Positions 8,002-16,741 are shown, numbered from the stretch's first letter. The stretch: 42,652 nt of DNA from an uncultured Lachnospiraceae bacterium (GCA_910577825.1 CAJTOK010000031.1:1-42652), one strand, 5' to 3'. A program made the numbers and translations. The notes: a model not told the origin generated them from the sequence alone.

Positions 8002-8190
8002 CTATTTTTTTACTCTAACTTTTACTGAAACTTTAAACTTGCCGCATTTTGCTGTAATCTTAGCTGTGCCTGTTTTCTTAGCTGTAACCTTTCCTTTGGC
8101 GTTGACAGAAAGTACAGATGGCTTTGAAGAAGTCCATTTTACTTTACTGGTATTAACACCTGAACCAGTTACTTTATAAGTAAGAAGCAG
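8002..8190 (-). pseudogene. C-terminal BIG2 domain remnant of a surface protein
   Basis: Minus-strand codons read LTYKVTGSGVNTSKVKWTSS and SVNAKGKVTAKKTGTAKITA, the signature second half of a bacterial Ig-like (BIG2) domain, ending in a basic KVRVKK tail. The frame begins abruptly at about 8190 with an ATG (8196) that has no ribosome site and lies at or beyond the junction with the oppositely oriented fragment next door. A BIG2 domain is about 80 residues and normally follows other modules and a signal peptide, all missing here. The terminator and stop are intact, so this is a gene that lost its 5' part. Confidence 0.7.
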
Positions 8191-8688
8191 TTCCATACAG
8201 GTGACAAAGTTAATACTAAAGATGTTAAAGTTACAGCTGTTTATGCAAATGGACAGATAAAAGAAGTAACAGATTTTACAAGTGATGCTTCCAGTATAGA
8301 TACTTCCAGGACTGGGGAAAAGCCGCTTACAATTACATATTCAGAAGGAGGTGTATCAAAGTCAGTAAAGCTTAAGGTATCAATAGTATCAAAAGCAGCA
8401 AAAGTTAAAAACCTTAAAGTGAAAGTTTCAGGCAAAAAAACTAAAACAGTTAAACTTACATGGGGCAAAGCTTCAGGAGCAAAAGGCTATGAGGTATACT
8501 ATAGCAGCAAAAAGAATAAAGGCTATAAGTATATTACCGAAACAGAAGACAGGAATTATTCATACGAAGATACAGAGAAAACTTTAAAAAGCGGCAAGAC
8601 ATACTATTTCAGTGTAAGAAGCTTTAAAACATTTAATGGCAAAACAGAATATAGTGGATATACAACTGTAAAAGCCAAGGTTAAATAA
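8191..8688 (+). pseudogene. Ig-like plus fibronectin-III remnant of a surface protein
   Basis: A plus-strand frame without a start codon of its own. It reads FHTGDKVNTKDVKVTAVYAN then EGGVSKSVKLKV, a bacterial Ig-like domain, followed by a fibronectin type III domain (VKLTWGKASGAKGYEVYYSS ... YYFSVRSFKT). The nearest possible start, GTG at 8419, would cut the first domain off and has no ribosome site. The N-terminal part with the signal peptide is absent. At about 8190 the frame meets the opposite-strand BIG2 fragment head to head. The gene probably encoded a secreted or wall-attached enzyme with accessory domains; it is now dead. Confidence 0.7.
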
Positions 8689-8717
8689 CGGCAGATTGTA
8701 CAATATAGCCGTTTTTT
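8688..8717 (+). terminator. Terminator after Ig/FnIII remnant
   Basis: Stem ACGGC (8688-8692) with GCCGT (8708-8712) around a second small stem TTGT/ACAA, followed by six T. The stem starts on the last base of the stop codon. Confidence 0.75.
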
Positions 8718-8824
8718 GTAAAGGTTAAGATGAAATATTTTTGATATTTGTATATGCTTTTGGTGGTTTTTACCATATAATCCACATAAAATACACAATT
8801 TATACATATTTTTTACACAAAGTA

Positions 8825-8853
8825 TTGACAAATATTGAAACAAATGTTAAAAT
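8825..8853 (+). promoter_or_regulatory. Sigma-A type promoter for the LamG gene
   Basis: TTGACA (8825-8830), 17 bases, TAAAAT (8848-8853). A leader of about 36 bases leads to AAGGAGG (8881-8887) and the ATG at 8897. The promoter and ribosome site look intact although the reading frame behind them is broken. Confidence 0.75.
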
Positions 8854-8896
8854 AGTTTAGAAATCAATGAACGTTTCATAAAGGAGGAGTTTAATT

Positions 8897-9802
8897 ATGT
8901 TTTAAAAGTTTTTAAGCGGCGTTTTAGCTGCCACAATGATTGTAAGCGGAACATCATACGTGAACACAGCAACAGCAGAAGCAGCAGCTCCAAAGCCAAC
9001 TTATTATTTTGACATGAACAAAGCTAACAAGAAGGTTATCCAGGTTGCACGTAAAGGGGATGACCCAAATACCCTTAAACCAACACAGGCTAATGTTGAT
9101 AAAGGCGGGGTAATGCCATCAAAGACTGGTAAAAAGCTTAGTTATGTAAAAGGTAAAAAAGGCAAGGCACTCCAGCTGGACCGTGCTTATGGTGCAGAGC
9201 TTACAGGTGTTAAGCTTGGAAAAGGTTCATGGACAATTTCATTCTGGGTAAACCCAGATGGCGAATCTGCTGATTACACACCAATATTCTTTACATCAAG
9301 CAACAAAGCCAATGACCCTAAAAATACAAAGTGGCTTTCAATTACAACTGCTAATGAATGGGATGCTGGCGGAAATCCTGTAATCTGGTCACATTCTATA
9401 TCAAATGGCGCTAATGATGAGTTCCCATGGTATGGTTACCAGAACAGCAAGGGTGAATGGGAGAAGAAAGTGGCCATTCCTGGCGGAAAGTGGACACATG
9501 TTACACTGGTAGTTGATGCAAGCGATACTTGTGAGTATGGTGAAGCAGGTACTGACGGATATGTTAAAGCACTGCATGGCTGGACATTTATCAATGGCAA
9601 ACTTCATGGCAATGGTACAGTAGCACATAATACAATGTCAGACACTAACAGGTTCTTCCTTGGTACTAACTTATGGGATTTAGGCTTCAAGGGCAAGATT
9701 GATGATGTTAAAATCTGGAAGAAAGCCATTGTTACAAGTAAATCAATAGGTAAGAAGAACGGTATTAAAAACGCTGAGAAAGTAATTAAATCTATTATGT
9801 AA
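8897..9802 (+). pseudogene. Secreted LamG-like protein with a stop at codon 3
   Basis: AAGGAGG stands 9 bases before ATG 8897, and the frame then reads Met, Phe, stop (TAA 8903-8905), then KFLSGVLAATMIVSGTSY and AEAAAP. That is a signal peptide with a typical AxA-type cleavage site. One base change (TAA from AAA, Lys) would restore MFKKFLSG. Translation could restart at ATG 8936, but this would give a shortened signal sequence without its positive end and without a ribosome site. The mature part (about 270 aa) holds a concanavalin-type LamG domain: WTISFWVNPDG, GKWTHVTLVVDASD, GTNLWDLGFKGKIDDVKIWK. These domains bind carbohydrate or protein at the cell surface. Either a fresh pseudogene, a suppressed stop, or a sequencing error. 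Confidence 0.7.
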
Positions 9803-9871
9803 TTAATAGAAAGGTATATAATTTAAGCATATCAAATGTTAGAGCTGGGATTTCACAGTAATACATATACA

Positions 9872-9910
9872 ACAGGCTGTATAGTGGAGACTATACAGCC
9901 TGTTTGTTTT
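9872..9910. terminator. Bidirectional terminator
   Basis: A 13-bp perfect stem: ACAGGCTGTATAG (9872-9884) with CTATACAGCCTGT (9891-9903), loop TGGAGA, then T-rich TTGTTTT. It serves the LamG gene and possibly the convergent hydrolase gene that ends at 9943. Confidence 0.85.
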
Positions 9911-9942
9911 GATATATTTGCTGTTTATGTAAATCTGTACAA

Positions 9943-11343
9943 TTATTTAAAAAGTTTAACTGCATTGTTTATTTCTTTACGTGCAGAGCTTCTTTTAAGG
10001 TCAGAGTAATCAAAAAATATAAATCCGCTGGTTTCACCAGTATCCTGCGCATATTTTACCTGGCGTTTTAAGACAGTATTACTTTTAGCCCAGCCTTTAT
10101 CGCCTATAGCCTTTGCCTCCTTAGCGCTGATTCCCGCCCTGTAGGCGGCAAGCCCTGCATAAAGTTTTACGTTTTTATGCCTCTTAACAGCTGTCCATGT
10201 ATTTAAAGTCTTTTTATACGGACAGGACGGATGTTCAAAAGACCAGTATATCTGTGGGCATATGTAATCAATATAACCTGGGTTCTGCATCCATTCTTTC
10301 ACATCACAGTAATAATTATTATTAAGATAAAGGTTATCCATATTGCCAGCAGGGCTTATGCCAAATACACATTTTTTATTTGTATTTTTAACTGCTGAAT
10401 ATACATTTTTAATAAGCCTGCTGACATTCTTGCGGCGCCATGTTACTATGCCCTGTGGCGTAGTGCCATTATTTTTGCACTTCTTAACATATGTATTATA
10501 TTCTTTTGCGTCAAAATTCTTCCTGTATTCTGTCCCTAGGGCAGGATAAAAATAATCATCAAAATGTATTCCATCAATATCATAGTTCTTTACAATTTCC
10601 TTTACGCCATTAACTATAAGTTTCTGTACCTGGGTCTTTGACGGGTTAAAATAAAGCCTGCCATCATAGTTAAGCACATTCCTTCTTAATGATGGTGATT
10701 TTGAATTACGCCATTTATAAGCATATGAAGATTTGGCAAGTGCTGAATTACTTGTAGTATCTTTGGTTATGCGGTACGGGTTAATCCAGGCATGGATTTT
10801 TAGTCCCCTTTTATGTGCCTCTGCTACCATAATTGAAAGTGGGTCAAAGCCAGGGCTTTTTCCAATTTTGCCTGATGAATACCGTGACCATGGGAAATAT
10901 TTGGAATTATACATGGCATCGGCAAACATTCTTACATGGACAAATACATCACTAAAATTATTTGCCTTACATGTATCAAACATGGTTTCTGCCTGTCTGG
11001 TAAAGGACTCCCTTGTATATCCTTTTTCGTTGTAATCAAAGAATGAAACCCATACACCATGAAGTTCACTGGAAGCAGGGGATTTACTGCCAGAACTTCC
11101 AGGATTAACTGTATTATTTTCATTATCTGTACCATCTTTATCACCAGTGTTACTGACAGCCGGAGGGGACACAGGCCCGCCCGTGCCACTGTCTGCTTTT
11201 CTTATATCTTCCAGTGCTTTTGCATTGTCCGGGTGCTTATAAACATATAAAGTAAAAACAGCACACGACACAAGTATTAATAAGGTTAAAACTGTTAATA
11301 AGAAGTGTTTCTTTTTAGCGGGCGTGTAGTTATTTTTCTGCAT
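9943..11343 (-). CDS. GHL10-like (DUF187) membrane-anchored glycoside hydrolase
   Basis: A 466-aa protein of the glycosyl-hydrolase-like 10 family, related to YngK. A basic start and one helix (FLLTVLTLLILVSCAVFTLYV, about residues 14-34) anchor it outside the membrane. A Ser/Pro/Gly-rich linker (to about 95) is followed by the barrel beginning ELHGVWVSFFDYN. Conserved pieces are HAWINPYR, GIHFDDYFYP, VFGISPAGN and DYICPQIYWSF. The family probably acts on cell-wall or spore-wall glycans; the substrate is unproven. An ATG 24 codons further upstream (11415) lies inside pyrG; the ATG at 11343 follows AGGAAAGG and is chosen. It lies 34 bases after pyrG and may share its transcript. Confidence 0.8.
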   Translation of the reverse strand: MQKNNYTPAKKKHFLLTVLTLLILVSCAVFTLYVYKHPDNAKALEDIRKADSGTGGPVSPPAVSNTGDKDGTDNENNTVNPGSSGSKSPASSELHGVWVSFFDYNEKGYTRESFTRQAETMFDTCKANNFSDVFVHVRMFADAMYNSKYFPWSRYSSGKIGKSPGFDPLSIMVAEAHKRGLKIHAWINPYRITKDTTSNSALAKSSYAYKWRNSKSPSLRRNVLNYDGRLYFNPSKTQVQKLIVNGVKEIVKNYDIDGIHFDDYFYPALGTEYRKNFDAKEYNTYVKKCKNNGTTPQGIVTWRRKNVSRLIKNVYSAVKNTNKKCVFGISPAGNMDNLYLNNNYYCDVKEWMQNPGYIDYICPQIYWSFEHPSCPYKKTLNTWTAVKRHKNVKLYAGLAAYRAGISAKEAKAIGDKGWAKSNTVLKRQVKYAQDTGETSGFIFFDYSDLKRSSARKEINNAVKLFK

Positions 11344-11377
11344 AAGAACACATACCTTTCCTGGATAAATTTTATTA

Positions 11378-12994
11378 TTATATTTTATGATTGTCCTGGT
11401 ATACAAGTGCGGCACTTATAAATCCCTTAAATAAAGGATGCGGCCTGTTCGGGCGTGATTTAAATTCAGGGTGTGCCTGTGTTGCAATAAACCATGGATG
11501 GTCTGGAAGTTCACACATCTCTACAATACGCCCGTCAGGTGAAAGCCCTGAGAATGACAAGCCATTTTTAATAAGTTCATCACGGTAGTAATTATTAACT
11601 TCATAACGGTGCCTGTGTCTTTCATGGATTGTTTCAGTCCCATATAGTTTATAAGCTTTTGAGGACTTGTCAAGCACGCAGGGATAAGAACCAAGCCTTA
11701 ATGTGCCGCCTATATCCTCTATCCCGTCCTGTTCAGGCATAAGGTGGATTACGGGATGTGTAGTCTGTGGGTCAAGCTCTATACTGTGTGCATCATGGAA
11801 GCCTGCCACATGTCTTGAAAATTCAACTATTGCAAGCTGCATTCCAAGGCACAGGCCAAGGAAAGGCACATTATTTTCACGTGCATACTGTATTGCGGCA
11901 ATCTTGCCATTAATCCCACGGTCGCCAAACCCGCCAGGAACAAGTATGCCGCTTGCACCGCCAAGTATACTGGCAACATTTTCTGGTGTAAGTTCTTCTG
12001 AAGGCACCCACTTTATATTTACATTGCATTTGTGGGCAAAACCGCCATGTTTAAGTGCTTCTACAACGCTTATGTAAGCATCATGGAGGGATGTGTATTT
12101 ACCGACAAGCGCTACAGTGACATCTTTATCAAGATGCTTGATATTATCAACCATAGACTGCCATTCTGTTATATCAGGTTCAGGGCATACAAGCCCGAGC
12201 TTTTCACATACAACATCTGCAAGGTGCTCTTTCTCCATTGCAAGTGGTGCTTCATAAAGAGTTTCAACGTCAAGGTTCTGCAGGACACATTTAACAGGTA
12301 CATTACAAAAAAGTGCAATCTTATCCCTAAGACCCTGTTCAAGTTCGTATTCTGTACGGCATACAATAATGTCAGGCCATATTCCCATGCCCTGTAATTC
12401 CTTTACACTAGCCTGTGTAGGCTTAGTTTTCATCTCACCTGACGCATGAAGATACGGAATAAGGGTAACATGTATAATAATAGCATTTTCATGGCCGGTA
12501 TCGTGCTGGAACTGGCGTATTGATTCAAGGAAAGGCTGGCTTTCAATATCGCCAACAGTACCACCTACTTCGATAATGGCAATCTGGGTTTCTTTACAGC
12601 CGTCATTGCGGTAAAAACGGCTTTTAATCTCGTTAGTAATATGCGGGATAACTTGTACAGTACCCCCGCCATAGTCACCACGGCGTTCCTTGTTTAACAC
12701 AGACCAGTACACCTTGCCTGTGGTTACATTTGACTGTTTGGTAAGGCTTTCATCAATAAAACGCTCATAGTGCCCAAGGTCTAAATCAGTTTCTGCACCA
12801 TCATCTGTAACAAATACTTCGCCATGCTGTACAGGGTTCATTGTACCTGGGTCGATATTTATATATGGGTCGAATTTCTGCATAGTAACACTATAACCGC
12901 GCATTTTTAGCAGCCTTCCCAGGGAAGCAGCAGTTATTCCCTTGCCAAGGCCTGATACAACTCCACCGGTAACAAACACATATTTGACAGCCAT
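11378..12994 (-). CDS. pyrG: CTP synthase
   Basis: Makes CTP from UTP, ATP and glutamine, the last step of pyrimidine nucleotide synthesis (538 aa, normal length). The N-terminal synthase domain starts MAVKYVFVTGGVVSGLGKGI with the P-loop GGVVSGLGKG; the Mg site lies in KFDPYINIDPGTMNP. The C-terminal class I glutaminase has the nucleophile Cys in GLCLGMQLA and the His-Glu pair in THPVIHLMPE / AHPEF. AGGAGG precedes the ATG at 12994. A minus-strand promoter is at 13043-13072. I see no obvious GGGC-type initial transcript signature for CTP-dependent reiterative control. Confidence 0.97.
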   Translation of the reverse strand: MAVKYVFVTGGVVSGLGKGITAASLGRLLKMRGYSVTMQKFDPYINIDPGTMNPVQHGEVFVTDDGAETDLDLGHYERFIDESLTKQSNVTTGKVYWSVLNKERRGDYGGGTVQVIPHITNEIKSRFYRNDGCKETQIAIIEVGGTVGDIESQPFLESIRQFQHDTGHENAIIIHVTLIPYLHASGEMKTKPTQASVKELQGMGIWPDIIVCRTEYELEQGLRDKIALFCNVPVKCVLQNLDVETLYEAPLAMEKEHLADVVCEKLGLVCPEPDITEWQSMVDNIKHLDKDVTVALVGKYTSLHDAYISVVEALKHGGFAHKCNVNIKWVPSEELTPENVASILGGASGILVPGGFGDRGINGKIAAIQYARENNVPFLGLCLGMQLAIVEFSRHVAGFHDAHSIELDPQTTHPVIHLMPEQDGIEDIGGTLRLGSYPCVLDKSSKAYKLYGTETIHERHRHRYEVNNYYRDELIKNGLSFSGLSPDGRIVEMCELPDHPWFIATQAHPEFKSRPNRPHPLFKGFISAALVYQDNHKI

Positions 12995-13042
12995 TAAATT
13001 ATCCTCCTTGTAGTATAACTTTAATTATTGCAATATTATTCT

Positions 13043-13072
13043 ATTATAACGCAAATACCATACCCTGTTCAA
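13043..13072 (-). promoter_or_regulatory. Promoter of pyrG
   Basis: On the minus strand: TTGAAC (13072-13067), 18 bases, TATAAT (13048-13043), about 50 bases before the pyrG ATG. Confidence 0.65.
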
Positions 13073-13123
13073 TCATTTTATTAAAAAAATAGAAATTTCA
13101 AACATTATTCACATGATAATATA

Positions 13124-13152
13124 TTGATTTATCTCCATACTAGTTTTATAAT
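13124..13152 (+). promoter_or_regulatory. Promoter of the ftsH-HAD gene
   Basis: TTGATT (13124-13129), 17 bases, TATAAT (13147-13152). The open frame runs back through this promoter, which argues that the apparent upstream starts are not used and supports the TTG at 13196. Confidence 0.7.
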
Positions 13153-13195
13153 GTGGAAGTATAACACCTTAGAGGGAGATGAAGGAGGCGTAATC

Positions 13196-15931
13196 TTGGA
13201 AAATAATAATAACAGGCAGGACCCTAAAAAGAGCCAGAACAGGAAAAGTATAATTATATGCCTTGTGGCAGCACTTGGCATGTTTCTTATATTTTCATTT
13301 ATGAACAGCCAGGTAGAGAAAGCATCTAATAAGGAAATAACATATGACCAGTTTATTAAGATGCTGGAAGACGGGCAGGTGAAGGAAGTAATCCTTTCAT
13401 CAGACAAACTGGAGATAATCCCTGTATTACAGGGCAGCACCCTTTATGAAATTACTTATTATACCGGCATTATATCAATGGATTATAACCTTGTTGAAAG
13501 GTTAAGCAATGCAGGTGTCAGGTTTTCAAAGGAAATACCAAACAGCTCATCAAGTATTTTATATATGGTAGTTACTACATTAATACCTATACTTTTGTTA
13601 TGGGGAGGGCTGTTTTTCATATTCCGCATGATATCAAAAGGCTCAGGCGGCGTTATGGGGGTAGGCAAAAGCACTGCCAAGATGTACGTGCAAAAAGAAA
13701 CAGGCGTTACATTTAAAAATGTAGCAGGGCAGGAGGAGGCTATGGAGTCCCTTACCGAGCTTGTAGATTTCCTCCATAACCCGAAAAAGTATTCAGATAT
13801 AGGTGCAAGGCTTCCTAAAGGTGCACTTCTTGTAGGGCCTCCTGGAACAGGCAAGACCCTGCTTGCAAAGGCAGTTGCAGGCGAAGCAGGCGTGCCATTT
13901 TTCTCACTGTCAGGTTCAGACTTTGTTGAGATGTTTGTAGGCGTTGGCGCATCAAGGGTAAGGGACTTATTTAAGCAGGCACAGTCAATGGCGCCATGTA
14001 TTATCTTTATAGATGAGATTGATGCAGTCGGCAAAAGCCGTGACACACAGTATGGCGGCGGCAATGATGAGCGTGAGCAGACACTTAACCAGTTATTATC
14101 AGAAATGGACGGTTTTGACAGTTCAAAAGGGCTTGTGATACTTGGTGCAACTAACAGGCCGGAGGTACTTGACAAAGCACTTCTGCGCCCGGGACGTTTT
14201 GACAGGAGGATAATAGTAGAAAAGCCGGACCTTAAAGGCAGGGTCGATATATTAAAGGTACATGCCAAAGATGTGCTTATGGATGATTCAGTTGACTTTG
14301 ATGCAATAGCGCTTGCAACAAGCGGCGCTGTTGGTTCAGACCTTGCCAATATGATAAATGAAGCCGCAATTATGGCGGTAAGGGCAGGCAGGAAAGCTGT
14401 AAGCCAGTCGGATTTATTTGAGGCTGTTGAAGTGGTAATAGCAGGCAAAGAGAAGAAAGACAGGATACTTGGCAAAGAAGAAAAAAGGATTGTTGCATAC
14501 CATGAAATCGGCCATGCACTTGTTGCTGCCCTGCAGAAAAATTCAGAACCCGTGCAGAAGATTACAATAGTGCCAAGGACAATGGGTTCACTTGGCTATG
14601 TTATGCAGGTGCCAGAAGAAGAAAAGTACCTTATGAGCAAAGATGAGATACTTACACGTATAGTATCACTTTTTGGCGGGCGTGCAGCAGAACAGGTTGT
14701 ATTTAATTCAATAACCACAGGTGCATCAAATGATATAGAAAAAGCCACACAGCTTGCAAGGGCTATGGTGACACAGTATGGAATGACTGAGAAGTTCGGC
14801 ATGATAGGGCTTGAATCAGTAGAAGGCAAATACCTTGACGGGCGTACAGTGCTAAACTGTGGTGATGCTACAGAAGCCCAGATAGATGAAGAAGTTATGC
14901 GTATACTAAAGGAATGTTATAATAAGGCAGAAAAACTTTTATCAGGTGACAGGGATGCACTTGACAGCCTTGCAGCATTTCTTATTGAACATGAAACAAT
15001 TACAGGTAAAGAATTTATGAAAATATTCCGTAAAGTTAAAGGCATTGAAGAACCAGAAGGCGATAACTATGATATGCTGGTACTTGATGTTGATGGTACA
15101 CTCGTTGGCAGTGACAAGCAGATTTCAGAAAATACAAAGAGAGCCATAATAGAGGCACAGAAGCGTGGCAAGACAGTTGCAATCGCTTCAGGACGCTCCA
15201 TTGCAGGAATAAGGAAAACCGCATCAAATATTGCACTTGAACAATATGGCGGGTATGTAATCGCATATAATGGGACAACTGTGGTAAACTGCAAGACCGG
15301 GGAGTGCATTTATAACCAGATGGTGCCGCAGGAAATGGTTAAACCTGTCTACGAAGCGGCAAAAAAAGCGGGTGTAGGCATAGTTGTCTACAATGACAAT
15401 ACAAAAGAAATGGTTTCAGGCAACGGGCTGAATGAATATATAAAAGCCGATGCAATGGCATGTGATGTGACAATAAATGAAGCACATGATTTTGTTAAAG
15501 CAGTAAACTTCCCGTTTAATAAATTCCTGTTAAGTGGGACGCCTGCATATATGGCAGAAGTTGAAAAAATTATGGATAAGGAATTTGGAGACAGGCTGAA
15601 CGTGTTCAGGTCTGACCCGTTCTATGTTGAACTGCTTCCAAGGTATGTGGATAAAGGGGTTGCAGTAGAAAAACTTGTAAAACACCTTGAAATACCACGT
15701 GAAAAAGTTATCTGCATAGGTGACAGTTATAACGATATGCCAATGCTGCGCTTTGCAGGGATGGGTGTTGCAATGGGCAATGCACAGCAGGAAGTTAAAG
15801 AAATGGCAGATTATGTAACATTATCAAATGACGAAGACGGCATTGTAAATGTTATAGATAAATTTATGACACCAAAGGGTATTGGGGAAAACAGCGGAGC
15901 AGGGAAAAAAGAAGAAGTGCCAGAAGATTAA
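13196..15931 (+). CDS. ftsH: FtsH membrane protease fused to a Cof-type HAD phosphatase
   Basis: One frame of 911 aa encodes two proteins that are normally separate. Residues 1-610 are FtsH: helix 1 at 19-37, a short extracytoplasmic domain, helix 2 at about 120-143, AAA+ module with Walker A GPPGTGKT (214-221), Walker B IIFIDEID, SRH with RPGRFDRR, and the zinc site HEIGH (436-440). It degrades membrane and misfolded proteins as a hexamer. Residues 625-900 are a complete HAD-IIB domain of the Cof/YidA kind: LDVDGT with nucleophile Asp631 and acid Asp633, a cap domain, and IGDSYNDMPML for Mg. The linker is only about 10 residues, and the second domain has no ribosome site of its own, although an in-frame ATG lies at the start. 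Start is TTG 13196, after AAGGAGG. The C-terminal tail is Gly/Glu/Lys-rich. The phosphatase substrate is unknown. Confidence 0.93.
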   Translation: MENNNNRQDPKKSQNRKSIIICLVAALGMFLIFSFMNSQVEKASNKEITYDQFIKMLEDGQVKEVILSSDKLEIIPVLQGSTLYEITYYTGIISMDYNLVERLSNAGVRFSKEIPNSSSSILYMVVTTLIPILLLWGGLFFIFRMISKGSGGVMGVGKSTAKMYVQKETGVTFKNVAGQEEAMESLTELVDFLHNPKKYSDIGARLPKGALLVGPPGTGKTLLAKAVAGEAGVPFFSLSGSDFVEMFVGVGASRVRDLFKQAQSMAPCIIFIDEIDAVGKSRDTQYGGGNDEREQTLNQLLSEMDGFDSSKGLVILGATNRPEVLDKALLRPGRFDRRIIVEKPDLKGRVDILKVHAKDVLMDDSVDFDAIALATSGAVGSDLANMINEAAIMAVRAGRKAVSQSDLFEAVEVVIAGKEKKDRILGKEEKRIVAYHEIGHALVAALQKNSEPVQKITIVPRTMGSLGYVMQVPEEEKYLMSKDEILTRIVSLFGGRAAEQVVFNSITTGASNDIEKATQLARAMVTQYGMTEKFGMIGLESVEGKYLDGRTVLNCGDATEAQIDEEVMRILKECYNKAEKLLSGDRDALDSLAAFLIEHETITGKEFMKIFRKVKGIEEPEGDNYDMLVLDVDGTLVGSDKQISENTKRAIIEAQKRGKTVAIASGRSIAGIRKTASNIALEQYGGYVIAYNGTTVVNCKTGECIYNQMVPQEMVKPVYEAAKKAGVGIVVYNDNTKEMVSGNGLNEYIKADAMACDVTINEAHDFVKAVNFPFNKFLLSGTPAYMAEVEKIMDKEFGDRLNVFRSDPFYVELLPRYVDKGVAVEKLVKHLEIPREKVICIGDSYNDMPMLRFAGMGVAMGNAQQEVKEMADYVTLSNDEDGIVNVIDKFMTPKGIGENSGAGKKEEVPED

Positions 15932-15966
15932 AGGCAGCATCTTATAAAAAAATATTCAGTTTGTCC

Positions 15967-15995
15967 TTGTAATATTTACAAATGTGTATTATAAT
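15967..15995 (+). promoter_or_regulatory. Promoter of the ferredoxin gene
   Basis: TTGTAA (15967-15972), 17 bases, TATAAT (15990-15995), followed after 16 bases by AAAGGAGGGA and the ferredoxin ATG. Confidence 0.7.
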
Positions 15996-16027
15996 GAAAA
16001 GACAAAATTAAAAGGAGGGACTTTAGA

Positions 16028-16198
16028 ATGGCATATGTAATTAGTGATGACTGCGTCAGCTGTGGTGCTTGTGCAGGCGGATGTCCAGTAGGCGCTATCT
16101 CAGAAGGAGATGCACATTATGTAATTGACCCTGATACATGTATCAGCTGTGGTGCTTGTGCAGGAACATGCCCTTCAGGAGCAATTTCTGAAGAATAG
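16028..16198 (+). CDS. 2[4Fe-4S] ferredoxin
   Basis: A 56-aa clostridial-type ferredoxin that carries electrons in the cytosol, for example for pyruvate:ferredoxin oxidoreductase or hydrogenase. It begins MAYVISDDCVSCGACAGGCP and has a second motif CISCGACAGTCP, so eight cysteines in two CxxCxxCxxxCP sets, with the two halves near-duplicates. Length and spacing are standard. AAAGGAGGGA precedes the ATG by 8 bases. It is a single-gene unit with its own promoter and terminator. Confidence 0.96.
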   Translation: MAYVISDDCVSCGACAGGCPVGAISEGDAHYVIDPDTCISCGACAGTCPSGAISEE

Positions 16199-16228
16199 TA
16201 CAGGCATTTTACGGACATAGGGCTGCTG

Positions 16229-16269
16229 GCCGCTGGACGTGTTTTTGCGTTACGGGGCAGCGGCTTTTT
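16229..16269 (+). terminator. Terminator of the ferredoxin gene
   Basis: Stem GCCGCTG (16229-16235) with CAGCGGC (16258-16264), a 22-nt interior, then five T. Confidence 0.8.
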
Positions 16270-16342
16270 ATGTATATGGACAGGAAACCTGTATAAGTTA
16301 TATTATTCTGGTTAGAATTTTAAATATACCTGGATGCAGAAG

Positions 16343-16393
16343 TGCGCTGTATTCTGTAATTATAATAGCAGGTTTATAAATATATACAGCGCA
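16343..16393 (+). promoter_or_regulatory. Widely spaced inverted repeat around a -10, before DUF1858 gene
   Basis: TGCGCTGTAT (16343-16352) and ATACAGCGCA (16384-16393) form a perfect 10-bp inverted repeat with 31 bases between. A -10-like TATAAT (16361-16366) lies in the loop. This could be a repressor site on both sides of the start point, or a leader hairpin. Confidence 0.5.
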
Positions 16394-16407
16394 GAAATGG
16401 GGATATT

Positions 16408-16614
16408 ATGACAGAGAGAGTATCAGAAGATATGATTATTGCAGATATGCTTAAACTAGACCCAGGTATCGGGCCTATTCTTATGGCATCAGGAATGCAC
16501 TGTATAGGCTGTCCTGCTTCACAGGGTGAAAGCCTTGCAGAGGCTGCCGTGGTACACGGCCTTGAAGCTGGAAAGCTTGTTGAAACAGTTAATGAATACC
16601 TTGCTAAGAAATGA
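16408..16614 (+). CDS. DUF1858 small redox-disulfide protein
   Basis: A 68-aa protein of the DUF1858 family, found alone or next to hybrid-cluster and Fe-S proteins. Its shared CxGC motif appears as MHCIGCPAS, and the rest matches the small helical fold (IIADMLKLDPGIGPILMASG). It probably acts as a thiol or redox partner in the cytosol; the actual role is not known. The ribosome site GGGGATATT is moderate. A strong terminator follows. It lies near the ferredoxin gene but on a separate transcript. Confidence 0.85.
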   Translation: MTERVSEDMIIADMLKLDPGIGPILMASGMHCIGCPASQGESLAEAAVVHGLEAGKLVETVNEYLAKK

Positions 16615-16646
16615 TGTTTTATAGTTCCCTGGACTGGAATAAAGTT

Positions 16647-16682
16647 TAAAAAGCGGCTAGCTGGTACAGCAGCCGCTTTTTA
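16647..16682 (+). terminator. Terminator of the DUF1858 gene
   Basis: AAAAGCGGCT pairs with AGCCGCTTTTT around AGCTGGTACAGC, itself a small stem. The symmetric A and T runs mean it could work in both directions, but the convergent mecA stop is 60 bases away. Confidence 0.85.
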
Positions 16683-16741
16683 ACATGAGACAGCCTTTAT
16701 GTGGACAGGTGTCCGCTGGTTATATGCTGCAAGGCGGCCTG

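Noticed and set aside
13124..13195. An upstream ATG extending FtsH by 24 codons
   Set aside because: It lies on the -35 of the likely promoter, has no ribosome site, and the TTG at 13196 has a perfect AAGGAGG.
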